Source: Pseudomonas sp. LS1212 (GTDB lineage: Bacteria > Pseudomonadota > Gammaproteobacteria > Pseudomonadales > Pseudomonadaceae). Taken from it: 64,000 nucleotides of DNA. The stretch covers positions 558,001 to 622,000 of the forward strand of contig NZ_CP102951.1 of assembly GCF_024741815.1 (NCBI RefSeq), given 5' to 3'. A program made the translations under genes and the position numbers. This document shows, piece by piece, positions 1 to 12,784 of the stretch (position 1 is its first letter; the number at the start of each line of letters is the position of its first letter). The notes below the pieces were generated by a model, which saw only the letters and a program-made list of their open reading frames with translations, had not been told where the DNA came from and searched no databases.

Positions 1-824
1 ACAACGCCATTACCGGCCTGTCTACCGGTTATACCGACCTGGATGAGAAGACCAGCGGCCTGCAGCCTGCCGACCTGATCATCGTCGCTGGTCGACCGTC
101 GATGGGTAAAACCACCTTCGCCATGAACCTGGTGGAAAACGCGGTACTGCGCAGCGAGAAGGCCGTGTTGGTCTACTCCCTCGAGATGCCAGGCGATTCG
201 CTGATCATGCGTATGCTGTCCTCGCTCGGACGGATTGACCAGACCAAGGTCCGTTCCGGTCGCCTGGACGACGATGATTGGCCGCGCCTGACCTCGGCGG
301 TCAACCTGCTCAACGACCGCAAACTGTTCATCGACGATACTGCCGGCATCAGCCCGTCGGAGATGCGCGCGCGTACCCGGCGCCTGGTCCGTGAGCACGG
401 CGAGATCGGCTTGATCATGATCGACTACCTGCAATTGATGCAGATCCCCGGCTCCAGCGGCGACAACCGGACCAACGAGATTTCCGAGATCTCGCGTTCC
501 CTCAAGGCCCTGGCCAAGGAATTCAACTGCCCGGTAGTGGCCCTGTCGCAGCTCAACCGTTCCCTGGAACAGCGCCCGAACAAGCGCCCGGTGAACTCCG
601 ACTTGCGTGAATCGGGTGCGATCGAGCAGGATGCCGACGTAATCATGTTCGTTTACCGCGACGAGGTTTATCACCCGGAAACCGAGCACAAGGGCATTGC
701 CGAGATCATCATCGGCAAGCAGCGGAACGGCCCGATCGGTTTCATTCGCCTGGCCTTTATCGGCAAATACACCCGATTCGAGAACCTGGCGCCGGGCAGC
801 TACAACTTCGACGACGATGAGTAA
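1..824 (+). CDS. dnaB: Replicative DNA helicase DnaB, 3' part (5' end outside window)
   Basis: Hexameric RecA-fold helicase that unwinds DNA ahead of the replisome. The open frame runs in from the left edge (first full codon at base 3), so only the C-terminal motor domain of about 274 residues is present. Visible motifs are the linker end (LSTGYTDLDEKTSGLQ), Walker A GRPSMGKT at bases 93-116, the Walker B region LIMIDYLQLM, and the QLNRSLEQRPNKRP loop. The protein ends in an acidic DDDE tail. No intein interrupts the motor domain. It is followed by a short hairpin and then a convergent toxin-like gene, where putida-type genomes usually go straight to ygiQ. The family assignment is certain; only the N-terminal domain is unseen. 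Confidence 0.97.
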   Translation, partial: NAITGLSTGYTDLDEKTSGLQPADLIIVAGRPSMGKTTFAMNLVENAVLRSEKAVLVYSLEMPGDSLIMRMLSSLGRIDQTKVRSGRLDDDDWPRLTSAVNLLNDRKLFIDDTAGISPSEMRARTRRLVREHGEIGLIMIDYLQLMQIPGSSGDNRTNEISEISRSLKALAKEFNCPVVALSQLNRSLEQRPNKRPVNSDLRESGAIEQDADVIMFVYRDEVYHPETEHKGIAEIIIGKQRNGPIGFIRLAFIGKYTRFENLAPGSYNFDDDE

Positions 825-829
825 GCCGG

Positions 830-850
830 CTGGCCGTCCAGGACGGCCAG
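830..850. terminator. Short hairpin between convergent dnaB and toxin-like gene
   Basis: CTGGCCGTCC and GGACGGCCAG face each other around a single A just after the dnaB stop. A realistic stem is CTGGCC/GGCCAG with a 9-base loop. There is no clear T-run on either side, so it is a weak, possibly bidirectional, terminator for two genes whose stops are about 40 bases apart. Confidence 0.45.
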
Positions 851-862
851 CATCTGGTTGGC

Positions 863-3800
863 TCAGGTTTGCGACACCAGCGCAAACAACTTCCGGGCTG
901 ATCGGCTATCGAACGCGGCTCGCCAGATCGGCGAGTGCGCGCGGCCCTGCTGTTCATCGCGTGCCTGAGTCGTACGGCCCAGCCCACTCTGCTTGAGCGT
1001 TTTCAGGTGCCCACCCTTGAGCGAAAACTGCTCGCTCGGCGTGTCGCGTGCGGGGTAGTGGAAGTGCGCATGCCAAAGATCCCGCCTTTCACCTTGTGCA
1101 TCCTTGATCAGGTAAATGTCGAGAAAATGCCTGGCCGTGCCTTTGCCGTGTTCACCTCTGTCCAATAGCTTCACGACGCTGACTTGCTTCATCTTGATCA
1201 GATAGAGCAAGCGGCTGATATCGAGCTTTTCGGGGGCCTTGTACATCTCGATCAGGGTCTGTTCCCCTGTCTTTTTCAGGCGCACGCTGGCGTCCTTGAG
1301 TTGTTCGATCAGTGATCGGGATTCCGTAGAGGCTTGATCTATGGTCGCCGCCTCGATTTCCCGGGCCGTGTTATCGAGTTGTTCGGCCTTGGTCTCCAGG
1401 TATTCCACGATGTTGGTCGGGTTAAGTTTCGCCTGGGCGTCGCGCGTGGCTTTCGCTTGGTCGCGAGTGACCTCGCCCAGCTGAGCTTGCGCACTTTCCA
1501 TCAGCGTGGGCAGCGTGGGGGGAGAGCGGGGCGGGGCTGGAGGCGGCTTGGTCCCTTTCCACCCGCCACCCTGTGGCTTTTCATAGGTCTGGATGGCCGT
1601 TCCCGTGCCGTCGATCGAACCAATGATGTCGACGAACGTCTCGCCATTGTCGGTGACTCGCTCTTGCCCGAGCTTGATCGAGTCGATTCCCCTCTGTTTG
1701 ACCTTGATCAGTTTCCTGCGCGTAGCAGGCGCATGGCTGGGGCCAGGTTGGGCCGGGAGAAAGCCCAGGTCGATGTCGTCGAGTTCTTTGGCGAGTGAGG
1801 CGTTGTCGGTTGATTGCTGATACAACGCTTCAAGGCGAACCTGGCAATCCTGCTCGATGGCCACAAGGCCTTTGACGGTATCTTCCAGATGCTTGCCTTC
1901 GCGCGGGCTGGAGAATTCGCCCCGCATCTGCTCAAACGCGGTCCGGACCGACTCCAGCTGCCTTTGCAGGTGATCAAGCACCGTCATTTGATGGTGCGTG
2001 GGCACCCAGACGAGGTCATCATAGGCGACCGAGGTTTCGTGGAATTGAATCATCTGGAGGACGGCTTCGGGCTTGAAGGCCACAGGATTGCTTGAATCCA
2101 TCGGGTCGCCAATCGACAGCAGCTCCATTCGGAACAACACTGCTGCCACCTCCAGGTTCCACGGTTTGGCCGGATAGGTTTTGTACAGTGTCGCTATCTC
2201 GCCTTCGGCTTCAGCGCCTGGGTACCGGGTGCGCAGTTCTTCAATGTAAGCCTCGCGCTTTTTCAGGAACGGCCGTTTTTCCTCCATGTGTTTCAGTATT
2301 CGATTGCGCTGTCCACGGTAATGGGCATGTTCACCGTGATACGGGTCGGTAACGAAAACGCCAACCTCCTCGGTAAACGCCAGGTCCAGGCCCAGGATGA
2401 TCTTCTCCAGGCACTGGAGCCTGTTAACGTGTGCCGCGATGATTCCAGCTCTGTTGCGTTGTGGGTCACCGGCCTGGAGTAACTCGATTTTGCGGGTAAT
2501 CAGCCGAATGAGCTTGTAATAGGTTGCGGCCAGCGCGCTGCGGGCCTCGGTTTTTGTCTCGTGGTCCGGATGGTCAAGTTTCGGATGGAGTGATTGCATC
2601 ACTTCAACAAGCCCGTGCATTTCATGGCTGACGTCGTTCAGTTGTTGTTGCGTCTCCTGATCTTTTCTCCGTCGCGCTTGATCGGTCTGATTCTTTTTCT
2701 CCAGATTTTCTCGCTTCATCGCTTCCAGTCGACCTCCCTTGCTCGGCATGCCGCCAGCGCCGGGTAACGTGGCCGCTACCCACCGGCCTTCGCGGTCAGT
2801 GATGGCTTCGTTCAGGCCGATACCGGCAACGAAGATGTTCTGTTCGTTGGCGGCGATCGGGTCTTGCGGCTTCACGATCCGCCAGATGGCTTGCTGAGGG
2901 CTGGAAGCATCGCGGTCGTGCATGACCCGATAACTTTCATTGTCGATAACGACGAATCTCCGTCCGTCCAGGGCGTAAATACCGTGAGCGTCGGCCGTAA
3001 CGTTGCTCAGGTCTGTCTGGAGGCGGAACGGTTGCAGGCGTGCACTCGATAACGGCAACCCGCTGGGCTCGGCGAGTAGCTGCGGCAGATCGCTGCGATA
3101 GTGCAGCGCCTGCTCGATGATGTGCTCACCCAACCGCGAAGAATCGTCGATGCGGTAGCCCATGGCTTCTCGTTGTGGTGCATCGAGGCTGTGCCAGGTC
3201 GCGTTGATCAGGCTGTCCCTGGCCTCCAGTGGCGGCATGGCCTGACCGTTCGAGATGTATGTGGTGCCGACTCTGTCCAGTGAGATGAACGTGTCGGCGC
3301 ACTCCAGCCCATAGCTGTGTGAGCGCGAACCGACCCGAATTCTCATTCCGAGTGAATCGGGCCATCCGGCCTGCAGTGTCAGCAGGTTGCAGCACAGTGC
3401 CTCGCTGTCATTTCCCCATTCGCGGCCGGTTGAATCGGCCAGGGCGCACAGTGCTCGAAGTGCTCGGCTCTGCTCGCAGGTCTGGAGCACGGCGGCAATC
3501 AACTGGGGTTCCAATACACTCTGCGCAGTGATCCCGTTGAGTTCGGGGTGCTGGCGCAGCAGCTCGGTAGCGGCAGCCGGGGACAACTCAGCAAAGCGTT
3601 GCAATACTACGGCCAGGGGGCCGTCAGGATCAGGTGTCTGTGTCGCAGAAGTGTCCCTGTCATGGGATGGATACCATTGCAATACATCGGTGATTTGCCA
3701 GGGTGGCGGGACCTTGCCTTGCCAAATGGCTTCGAGTTGCTGGCGCTCCACACCACTCAAGGCCAGCAGGCGGGCGCAGACGGTTGTATCCAGTGTGGGC

Positions 3801-5560
3801 AGGTCGGGCTGCAGCATCTTTTGCAGCAGTTGCGCATCCGTCAGGGGGCTGACATCGACAGGGCGCTGCGCAGTCGTACCCGACAGCTGCAGCGCTGTGG
3901 AACCATCGGCCTGAATCACGCAGCGCGGCCGTCCCAGCGCGTTGATCAGCGCGCGCGTGCGCCGCGCCGATAAGTGGGCACCTACACTTTGCAGGCGACC
4001 ACTGATGACCAGCTCGGTAATGTCGCCGACGGCCTGGACGAAATCTGCTGACCGCCCGTTGAGCAAGGCATGGCTGGCGGTAACGGCCTGATAGCCCAAC
4101 GAGCCGAAGGTGGCGGCCAGCATGGTTCGATTCAGCCCGGTCACGCCTCCAGGAACGGATAGGGTCAACAGCTCCATCACCTCGCTGAACACAAACAGCA
4201 GCCCTTGTTTGACGGCCTCGAAATCTGCATTGCCATTGGTAGTTGCCAGCAAAGAGAGGTCGCCGGCAATGGTCAATTCCTGCTCAAGTGCCAGCGCCTG
4301 CAATAAGGATTGGTTGCCGGATTCGGCCAAGTCGCGGCTCACCTCGATCAGTTGGGCGGGGGGCGTTTGCTCGCCAAAGGCATCGTAGAGGAGCTTCGCC
4401 AGCCAGTTGAGTTGGTTGCGGTCAACGTTTTCGGTCTTGAGGAACGCCAGCAGTTGCTGCTGGTGTGCCAATGGCATCCAGCGTGTCAGCCAGGCCATGT
4501 CGCGGGTTTGAACAGCCTCGCGTAGCTGATCGCGAAATGAGTCGACGGCCTCGGTATGCGAGAGATGCCGGCGCCAGGCACCGCCCGGTCGGTCGGGAAA
4601 ATAGCTGAATACCCAGGCCGAGCGCTGAATGACGAAGAACGGCAACGGCAGTGAATCACTCTCGGTGCTGCGAGACTGGCGCGACAGTTTCTGGCGCAGC
4701 GCCTGCAGGTGCTCGCTAAAGAGCTTGACCGGCGTAATGGCTTCACTGGTGCGCACTAGCGCGTCGGCAAATGAGCGGCCCAACTTGAGGCTGTGTAGTT
4801 TCCATTGCAGAGCACCAGGAAGGTTGACGGCGCGTTCGAGCATTGCCAGTTGTTGTTGGTCGATTCCCGTCTCGGATGTGGTGCGATAGGCCTCAAGCAG
4901 GGCAAATTCAAGCAGAGCCTGCTGATACGCGGTGACCTCCGAGCTCAGTAATCGTGGCAGCTCGGTTTGCAGTTTCGTTTGCAAGCGTGTGCCTGGATCC
5001 AGCTCGCGCACGACGGCCACAAAGTCCTCGACGGCCAGAACCTCGGCGGTATTTCTTCGCCCGTCCGGGTCCGAGTTGATATAGCTGGCGCGGGTGAAAT
5101 CCAGCCCCGAGCCGGTGCCATGGGCGATGTTGAAGGCAAAGTTTTGCACAGCTGCATCCCATAACGTCTGCGACCGAATGCTTTCGATTTGCTCGCCACT
5201 CGCTGCGCGTTTACTCCTGCGCTGTTGAGTCAGCGTCCGCGTATGCAGGTAGGTGAGACGAGGGTCTATGGTCTTGTTCGCTTTATTGCGCAGTGCGTTG
5301 GTCAGGTCCTGCAGGAGCTGACTTTCAAAGTTGCGTCGGAACTGCGCAAGCGTATCGCTCAATATCTTTTGACGTCTTGGGCCTTCACGCGCGAGTGCGA
5401 GGTAGCGTTGCTGTTGGGCGGGCTCCAGGTCGGCCAACAGCTCGGTCAATTGTTGCTTGATAAAGCCCAGCGCCTGATAGTCCGACCAGGTATCGCTGGA
5501 AATCAGCATTTCTTGAGGCGTGTCAGGTTGCGTCGGGCTGGTTGAAACGGAGGTATTCAT
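863..5560 (-). CDS. Very large DUF6543 / dermonecrotic-toxin-like protein
   Basis: About 1565 residues from the ATG at 5560. The open frame extends to 5635, but those upstream starts lack a ribosome site; AAGAG lies about 10 bases before 5560. I recognise the general style of the large Pseudomonas proteins annotated as dermonecrotic toxin domain/DUF6543. They have a long helical N-terminus with an aromatic VFSYFPDRPGGAWRR segment, a hydrophobic patch (VMELLTLSVPGGVTGLN), a charged coiled-coil stretch, a proline-rich linker near residues 1330-1345, and a conserved tail with LWHAHFHYP, LKGGHLKTLKQ and IWRAAF. There is no signal peptide. The target and activity are not known to me. No obvious immunity gene follows; the 3' side converges on dnaB. 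A small damaged ORF diverges from its 5' end. The gene is probably accessory, inserted between dnaB and ygiQ. Confidence 0.7.
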   Translation of the reverse strand: MNTSVSTSPTQPDTPQEMLISSDTWSDYQALGFIKQQLTELLADLEPAQQQRYLALAREGPRRQKILSDTLAQFRRNFESQLLQDLTNALRNKANKTIDPRLTYLHTRTLTQQRRSKRAASGEQIESIRSQTLWDAAVQNFAFNIAHGTGSGLDFTRASYINSDPDGRRNTAEVLAVEDFVAVVRELDPGTRLQTKLQTELPRLLSSEVTAYQQALLEFALLEAYRTTSETGIDQQQLAMLERAVNLPGALQWKLHSLKLGRSFADALVRTSEAITPVKLFSEHLQALRQKLSRQSRSTESDSLPLPFFVIQRSAWVFSYFPDRPGGAWRRHLSHTEAVDSFRDQLREAVQTRDMAWLTRWMPLAHQQQLLAFLKTENVDRNQLNWLAKLLYDAFGEQTPPAQLIEVSRDLAESGNQSLLQALALEQELTIAGDLSLLATTNGNADFEAVKQGLLFVFSEVMELLTLSVPGGVTGLNRTMLAATFGSLGYQAVTASHALLNGRSADFVQAVGDITELVISGRLQSVGAHLSARRTRALINALGRPRCVIQADGSTALQLSGTTAQRPVDVSPLTDAQLLQKMLQPDLPTLDTTVCARLLALSGVERQQLEAIWQGKVPPPWQITDVLQWYPSHDRDTSATQTPDPDGPLAVVLQRFAELSPAAATELLRQHPELNGITAQSVLEPQLIAAVLQTCEQSRALRALCALADSTGREWGNDSEALCCNLLTLQAGWPDSLGMRIRVGSRSHSYGLECADTFISLDRVGTTYISNGQAMPPLEARDSLINATWHSLDAPQREAMGYRIDDSSRLGEHIIEQALHYRSDLPQLLAEPSGLPLSSARLQPFRLQTDLSNVTADAHGIYALDGRRFVVIDNESYRVMHDRDASSPQQAIWRIVKPQDPIAANEQNIFVAGIGLNEAITDREGRWVAATLPGAGGMPSKGGRLEAMKRENLEKKNQTDQARRRKDQETQQQLNDVSHEMHGLVEVMQSLHPKLDHPDHETKTEARSALAATYYKLIRLITRKIELLQAGDPQRNRAGIIAAHVNRLQCLEKIILGLDLAFTEEVGVFVTDPYHGEHAHYRGQRNRILKHMEEKRPFLKKREAYIEELRTRYPGAEAEGEIATLYKTYPAKPWNLEVAAVLFRMELLSIGDPMDSSNPVAFKPEAVLQMIQFHETSVAYDDLVWVPTHHQMTVLDHLQRQLESVRTAFEQMRGEFSSPREGKHLEDTVKGLVAIEQDCQVRLEALYQQSTDNASLAKELDDIDLGFLPAQPGPSHAPATRRKLIKVKQRGIDSIKLGQERVTDNGETFVDIIGSIDGTGTAIQTYEKPQGGGWKGTKPPPAPPRSPPTLPTLMESAQAQLGEVTRDQAKATRDAQAKLNPTNIVEYLETKAEQLDNTAREIEAATIDQASTESRSLIEQLKDASVRLKKTGEQTLIEMYKAPEKLDISRLLYLIKMKQVSVVKLLDRGEHGKGTARHFLDIYLIKDAQGERRDLWHAHFHYPARDTPSEQFSLKGGHLKTLKQSGLGRTTQARDEQQGRAHSPIWRAAFDSRSARKLFALVSQT

Positions 5561-5654
5561 GGTGTGCGCTCTTATTGGTGCGATCCCTGCCGGGCAAGGG
5601 ATCTTCAATGGAGCGGTCATCAAAGCCCGATGCATAAACGACGTTGCGGTATAT

Positions 5655-5956
5655 ATGGATAGCGTCCAACGGGTTGGAAGCTACATGGCACGATCGCGGC
5701 GCCCGATTGAACTGGAGGACATACTGCTTCAACACGCACGCACACTCGACTACTTGGCCAACGATCTCGAAGCGGCAATCGGCCTGGCAACAGCAGAGCA
5801 CGCCAGCGAAGAGACACAGGTGACCGAGCTACGTGCTGCGGCGCAAGCGTTGACGCAGAGAGGAAAGAGGCAAAAAACAATCGGGAAGTCATTGATATCT
5901 ATCGCGCAGACATCAATCGCAAGCTAGCGCCCCGGTTGTTCCCCATGGAGGACTGA
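5655..5956 (+). pseudogene. Small helical ORF, apparently frameshifted, divergent from the toxin gene
   Basis: From ATG 5655 (or ATG 5685) one frame encodes a helix-rich, charged peptide (RPIELEDILLQHARTLDYLA) but runs into an unconvincing tail ending at 5927. A sensible C-terminus (REVIDIYRADINRKL, then PRLFPMED) lies in the frame one base back and stops at 5956. Adding one A to the A6 run at 5872-5877 joins the two into a coherent protein of about 100 residues. It starts roughly 100 bases from the start of the giant toxin-like gene on the opposite strand, so it could be a partner (immunity, chaperone or regulator) or simply debris. I do not recognise the family. A sequencing error in the homopolymer is also possible. 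Confidence 0.35.
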
Positions 5957-6093
5957 CAACCGTCGAGCAGGGCGGCGGCTCTGGGCAATCGCGGGCGCAC
6001 CGGTCAAAACCGACCACTGCCGTCGGATTTGGTCAAAATTTGTGCTATATTCCGCGCCCGCGATTTTCCATTACGCCAACACCGGTCATCGAC

Positions 6094-8394
<2,301 letters not shown>

Positions 8395-8406
<12 letters not shown>

Positions 8407-10689
8407 CTTCTGGGGGCCCTCAAAGACCTCGAGGGCCCCTGCCGGAAGCTTTCCATTCAGACTGTCAATCAGTCGCGTGCAGGAATAGCAGGTCGGGTAT
8501 TTGCTGAACAGCAGCATGGATTTCACCTTGCTGTAGTCGAGCTTGTCCTGCTCCATCCTGGCGATGATGAGTCGTTCGGTGTCGAGTTCTCTCAGGTTGG
8601 TGGTGCCGTCGATAACTTTCGTGTTGAACAATGAGGGGGTCGCCGGAATGGAAACCAGGGTTTCGGGTGGTTCATTAAGCCCGGCCTTCGGTTGAGCATC
8701 GATATAGCGCTCACCGGTCGGGGAGATTGCATTGTCCCTTTCCACCACCCAGCCTGATGCAGGCGTTTCCTTGTCGATGTGGACTGCCAGAGGGAGCATA
8801 TAGTCATTTTGTTTGCGTTTGCCGGAGATGCTGAAATAAGTCCGCGACGGATCGCCATTTTTGAATTCGATTTTCAGAAAGGCGTAGTTTTTCTGCCCCG
8901 CAAGTGCACTTATCTGATGGCGGCTTAGTACCGAGTCGGCGCTGTATTTCACTGATTGCGTCAGATCATTCAATGTGCCGGCGATCGCGCCTCTGGTGTG
9001 CGCTTCGGTCTTATTGGAAATACCTCCCCATTGTCTCAGGCGTGAACGCAGTCCCAGGTAAAAGCGAAACTGAGTGTACTTGCAGAACAGCGCCGCCTCG
9101 ACCAGGTCCGTCCCCATCTCAAAAGGATTGTCAGGCGCAGGACCGAGCTCCGGAAGTCTGCCTGAGGCAATCTCTTCAGTTATCTGTTGTCGGTGGGTTG
9201 CCAACACTGCCGGATTGGTTTTCTGCATTTGATAATGCGCGTCGTAGGCGCCGTTATGAATCAGGACGAGGTAGTCGTCTTCCGTGAGCTTTTCCAAATC
9301 ATCGGCTGTTTCAATGTGCCGCACCTGCATGCGCCTGAGTTCCACAGCAGCAGAGCCTTGGGTAAATGCAGCTCGGTAGTAAGTGTTGTTGTCTGCGCGC
9401 GTGACCAGCACCAGTGCATTGTCAGTCCTTTGCTTGGCGATAATGGCACTGATTGTCCGGATGTCGGCGATACCGTCTACGATCCCGCCCGAAATACGGA
9501 TCTGTTTGAATACATCATTGCCCCCAAGCAGCGTAGCCTGGAGCGTGTCCTTGTAACTCAGTGGTGTTGCGGAGGGACTCAGGTCTTTCAACCGATTGCC
9601 ATCTATTCGCATGACCCTGCTGTTATGCACCAATTTTCTCGTGCCGGTCGCCGCTTCAATACTTCTATTCAAAAACCAGGGGACGATGGCCGCGCCTTGA
9701 GTATTCGTTGTTGATACATCTACGTAATCCCTGTTGCGGGCTGCGAGTCTGCACACCTGGAGATCTTGCCCGCGTTTTACGCGGCATGCGGCTACCTGCA
9801 AGGGGGGTAGGTTTAGCCTGTTGACTTCCCGCCCGGGCGTTCTGCGCCAGACATTGCGTGTGGTTGCGAGCGTGGTTTTTTTGTACAAGGTCGAGCCGAC
9901 CTTAAGATAGATCTCATCCCCCCAGTAGATCACTGTCTTCTCCAGATTCGGGAAAGAATCATTGAATTTCCAGTTGGCCTCATCAATCACCAATGGAATA
10001 TCCGGAGGACGTTGCCTGCTGAGTTTTCCTTGAGTTGTGATTTCCATCAGCGAAGCGCCAAAGGGACGTTTGCTGAGGCCATCCACCCGATAGAACACGC
10101 TTTCATGTTTAAAGGCCACAACGCGGTGGTCTGCATTCAGCTTGCGATGGTAATAACCTTGGGCGCGTGACATATCCTTCGCATAAACACTGCACAGCGA
10201 ACCGGAACTTGAATTGAGTCTGCCGCGCCATTCAACGCGCAAACGGGAAAGGTGTGTATTGAGCTTTGAGCGTAGAGGGCGACTCAGTTTAAGAGCGCCG
10301 AAAAAAGTAGTTTTTGTTAGTTGGTAGGGCGCGAGCAGGACGTTGAATTCTGAAAGCAAATCCGTGACCAGTTTTTGACCGATTGACCGGAAGGTGGGTT
10401 GGGTTGATCGAAAACCTGCGTTCCAGGTTGATTGAAGGGATTTTCCTATTCTGGATAGAGCTTTCCCGAAAGGAAAAGAAAACGAAAGAATATCAAGAGA
10501 GAGGCCTAGAACTCCACCGTATATTTTCTGTTGATCGCCTTCGCGGTGGCCCTGGATAATGTCCTCGATTGGGCTCCAAAGTGGAATGAAAAACTTTAGT
10601 ACCGCGGCTTCTGCTGAGTCGTTATCAAATTTTGTAACGCCGGCTGTGGGTGTGGAGTTGACGTTTATTTCCAAGCAAAAGGTGCTCAA
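8395..10689 (-). CDS. C-terminal half of split giant toxin, with deaminase-like C-terminus
   Basis: 764-codon frame opening only with a TTG at 10689 that has no ribosome site and lies inside the preceding ORF, so it is most likely the second half of one gene broken by a frameshift (whole gene 8395-12784, about 1462 residues). The last ~165 residues resemble the bacterial toxin deaminase fold of the BURPS668_1122 type. They have paired strands (YAFLKIEFKNG, TYFSISGK; about residues 602-623), a DTE motif at 703-705 in place of the usual H/C-x-E, and P-T-C-x-x-C with C734 and C737, which would be zinc ligands. The enzyme would deaminate a base in nucleic acid or a nucleotide. No immunity gene is seen; the 3' end overlaps ygiQ. 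The DNA is visibly richer in A/T than its neighbours. The deaminase reading is an inference from motifs. Confidence 0.65.
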
Positions 10690-12784
10690 CGATCAACTCT
10701 GCAATTGTGGTCGCCAGTGTTGAAAACCGTTCAGGAGCGATTTCTATCATGGGCACAAAGAACAGATATGACTGGGCATTGTTTTCAGGGGCGGACGCTG
10801 AGTTGTAGGCGTTCCAGTCAAGGGGAAGAAGTTTGGTTAAGTCACGCAACTCAGAAACATCTGCCGCTGCAATCACTTCGTTAATGTCCAGGCGTCTTCG
10901 AACAAGATTTTGATAGGGGAAGACCTCGTAGTACCTCAACTGATCGTCTTTTTTCGAGGCAATGATGAAGCCGGCGCGAGCAGTTCCACCTTGGAATTTT
11001 TTTAAACAGCAGAGCGTTGTCTGGCCAGAAAACAAGAACATGCGTTCTTCCAGGGGCAATGAGTCGATCAGCTCCCTTACGAGCGTGGTGGCGCTTTGTT
11101 GAGTGGTTTTCAACCACGCAGCATATTCATTTTCGAACGTCGCGTTGATATCAACCTTGCCACGGTAACTTAATCTGCGGCGCGATCCTGGGATAACCCA
11201 TTTCTGAGGTTCCTTTGAGAGCGTGCCTGAGGCCAACAGATCTTGAAGGGTAGCGGTTTGACGACCGCCCGTGATTGGCCCGATGGCTCCCCCGCCAGGC
11301 GAATATTTTTCGGTTGTCAGGTCCCGCTCAAGTACCTCTGTCACTGGAATGCCAAGACGCTCAAGTTCCGCTTTCGCCATGTCAAGTCGCATAGGGGCTG
11401 CGTGGCTTAGCCCGAACATCGCCTCTTGAATACGCTGCTCATAAGCCATGAATTGCTTTTGGATGTCTTCGGCTTGAGCCTTGGTCGGTTGTTCACCGTC
11501 GTACAGCGAGTGTTCTTTGGCCCATCGCAATAAAGGCTCTGCCGAATAGAGCAGCATGAGCGTGTCATCATTTGCATCCCTTCCCACTTCTGCTTGCCGT
11601 AGCGTCAGGAGTTGTTGGTAGGACAGCGTCCTGGCAAGCCCCGGTTTGATCGCTTCGGCGATGTTCAACGCTTGCGAGAATTGAAACCAGGTCAGATTGC
11701 GCAGGTAACGCAGCGTGCCGGGAAGGTGAGGAATCCGGTACTCGAGCGGTAGTTGATCGCGCATGGACAATATTGCCAAAGCTGCAATGGCCGGGGATGA
11801 CAACTCTTCGAAGTCAAGCAAGAGCGCTTCCAGATCATGCAGTGTTTGCTGTTGTGTTTTACCTGAATACCACGGCAGACGTACCCAGCTCTCAAGGAGT
11901 TTCCCTGTAGGGTCCATGTCGAGGGCGACGGCCTGTTCCAACAGCTTGAAAACTGCAATAGGGGAGGTATTCTGGCCGGGAATCGCACCGTACCAATCGA
12001 GTGCTTCCAACAGACGTTGACCCAGGGCTTGAGCTCTTGGGGCTTCAAGCAGCGCTACCAAATGCTCGAATGGGCGTTGGCGAATGGCCTGGGTCTCGGT
12101 ATCCGTGAATGGCTTGCCTTTCAGATCTTCCAGCAGGCAAAGCGACGATCCTTTGAATTCAGCGACTGTTTCGATAATCAAATCTCTGTCTATTTCGTCC
12201 AGATCAATTTCGACCGTGCAGCGGTCAGCGATCCAGTAGTTCAACTCCTGTTCGTTTAACTGCAAAAGAGTTTCTTTCGAGGAAGCCGGCGTGGATAAAG
12301 CGTGTATCCCGTAGTATTTCAACATGCAGGTGGCGGTGAGGGTTCCCTGGGTTCGGAGTTGTCCTCCGAAATTTGTTGCCATCCGGACAAATGCACTCAA
12401 TTTTTCTTTGAGGCTTTTCGGTGCAGCTGATACAGGGGGCAGGCGATGATATGTCCCGTCCCGGCCATTGATACCCAGCGTGCCGTCCTCGTTGACGATC
12501 AGGTCGGCCGGGTTTCCGATGCCAGTATTCGCCACGCAAAAGTGTTTGAAATCATCACTGTCGCGCAGGTTTTGCACGTCAGTAGTGACTGCTGCGAATT
12601 CATATGCCAGCAATGTGCCGGCTGTGGGCAGGAGGTAGTGATGATCAAGGCTCAGATTTGGATCCGCTTTTACCTCTTCAAGGGTTTCACGCAGCCGGAC
12701 GAGATCCAGCTCTACGGCTGCAGCGATAGCGGAAAACGTTAAGGTGTCATCGTAATCAGATGTGATGTAGTCGGCACTGGACAT
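10625..12784 (-). CDS. N-terminal half of split giant toxin-like protein
   Basis: 719 codons from ATG 12784, with AAGGAG nine to ten bases upstream. It is a long, mostly helical protein without signal peptide or clear membrane segments, of the general type of large Pseudomonas toxin-like proteins. A Gly-rich segment (YSPGGGAIGPITGG) lies near residue 490. I cannot name a domain. The frame ends with about ten residues (KRQLHTHSRRYKI) that look out of frame, while the frame one base later continues plausibly (INVNSTPTAG). Removing one A at the AAA opposite 10668-10670 restores a single reading frame into the ORF ending at 8395. This half probably delivers or supports the C-terminal deaminase-like domain. 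It is either a true frameshift mutation, a programmed shift or a sequence error. Confidence 0.6.
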   Translation of the reverse strand: MSSADYITSDYDDTLTFSAIAAAVELDLVRLRETLEEVKADPNLSLDHHYLLPTAGTLLAYEFAAVTTDVQNLRDSDDFKHFCVANTGIGNPADLIVNEDGTLGINGRDGTYHRLPPVSAAPKSLKEKLSAFVRMATNFGGQLRTQGTLTATCMLKYYGIHALSTPASSKETLLQLNEQELNYWIADRCTVEIDLDEIDRDLIIETVAEFKGSSLCLLEDLKGKPFTDTETQAIRQRPFEHLVALLEAPRAQALGQRLLEALDWYGAIPGQNTSPIAVFKLLEQAVALDMDPTGKLLESWVRLPWYSGKTQQQTLHDLEALLLDFEELSSPAIAALAILSMRDQLPLEYRIPHLPGTLRYLRNLTWFQFSQALNIAEAIKPGLARTLSYQQLLTLRQAEVGRDANDDTLMLLYSAEPLLRWAKEHSLYDGEQPTKAQAEDIQKQFMAYEQRIQEAMFGLSHAAPMRLDMAKAELERLGIPVTEVLERDLTTEKYSPGGGAIGPITGGRQTATLQDLLASGTLSKEPQKWVIPGSRRRLSYRGKVDINATFENEYAAWLKTTQQSATTLVRELIDSLPLEERMFLFSGQTTLCCLKKFQGGTARAGFIIASKKDDQLRYYEVFPYQNLVRRRLDINEVIAAADVSELRDLTKLLPLDWNAYNSASAPENNAQSYLFFVPMIEIAPERFSTLATTIAELIVEHLLLGNKRQLHTHSRRYKI

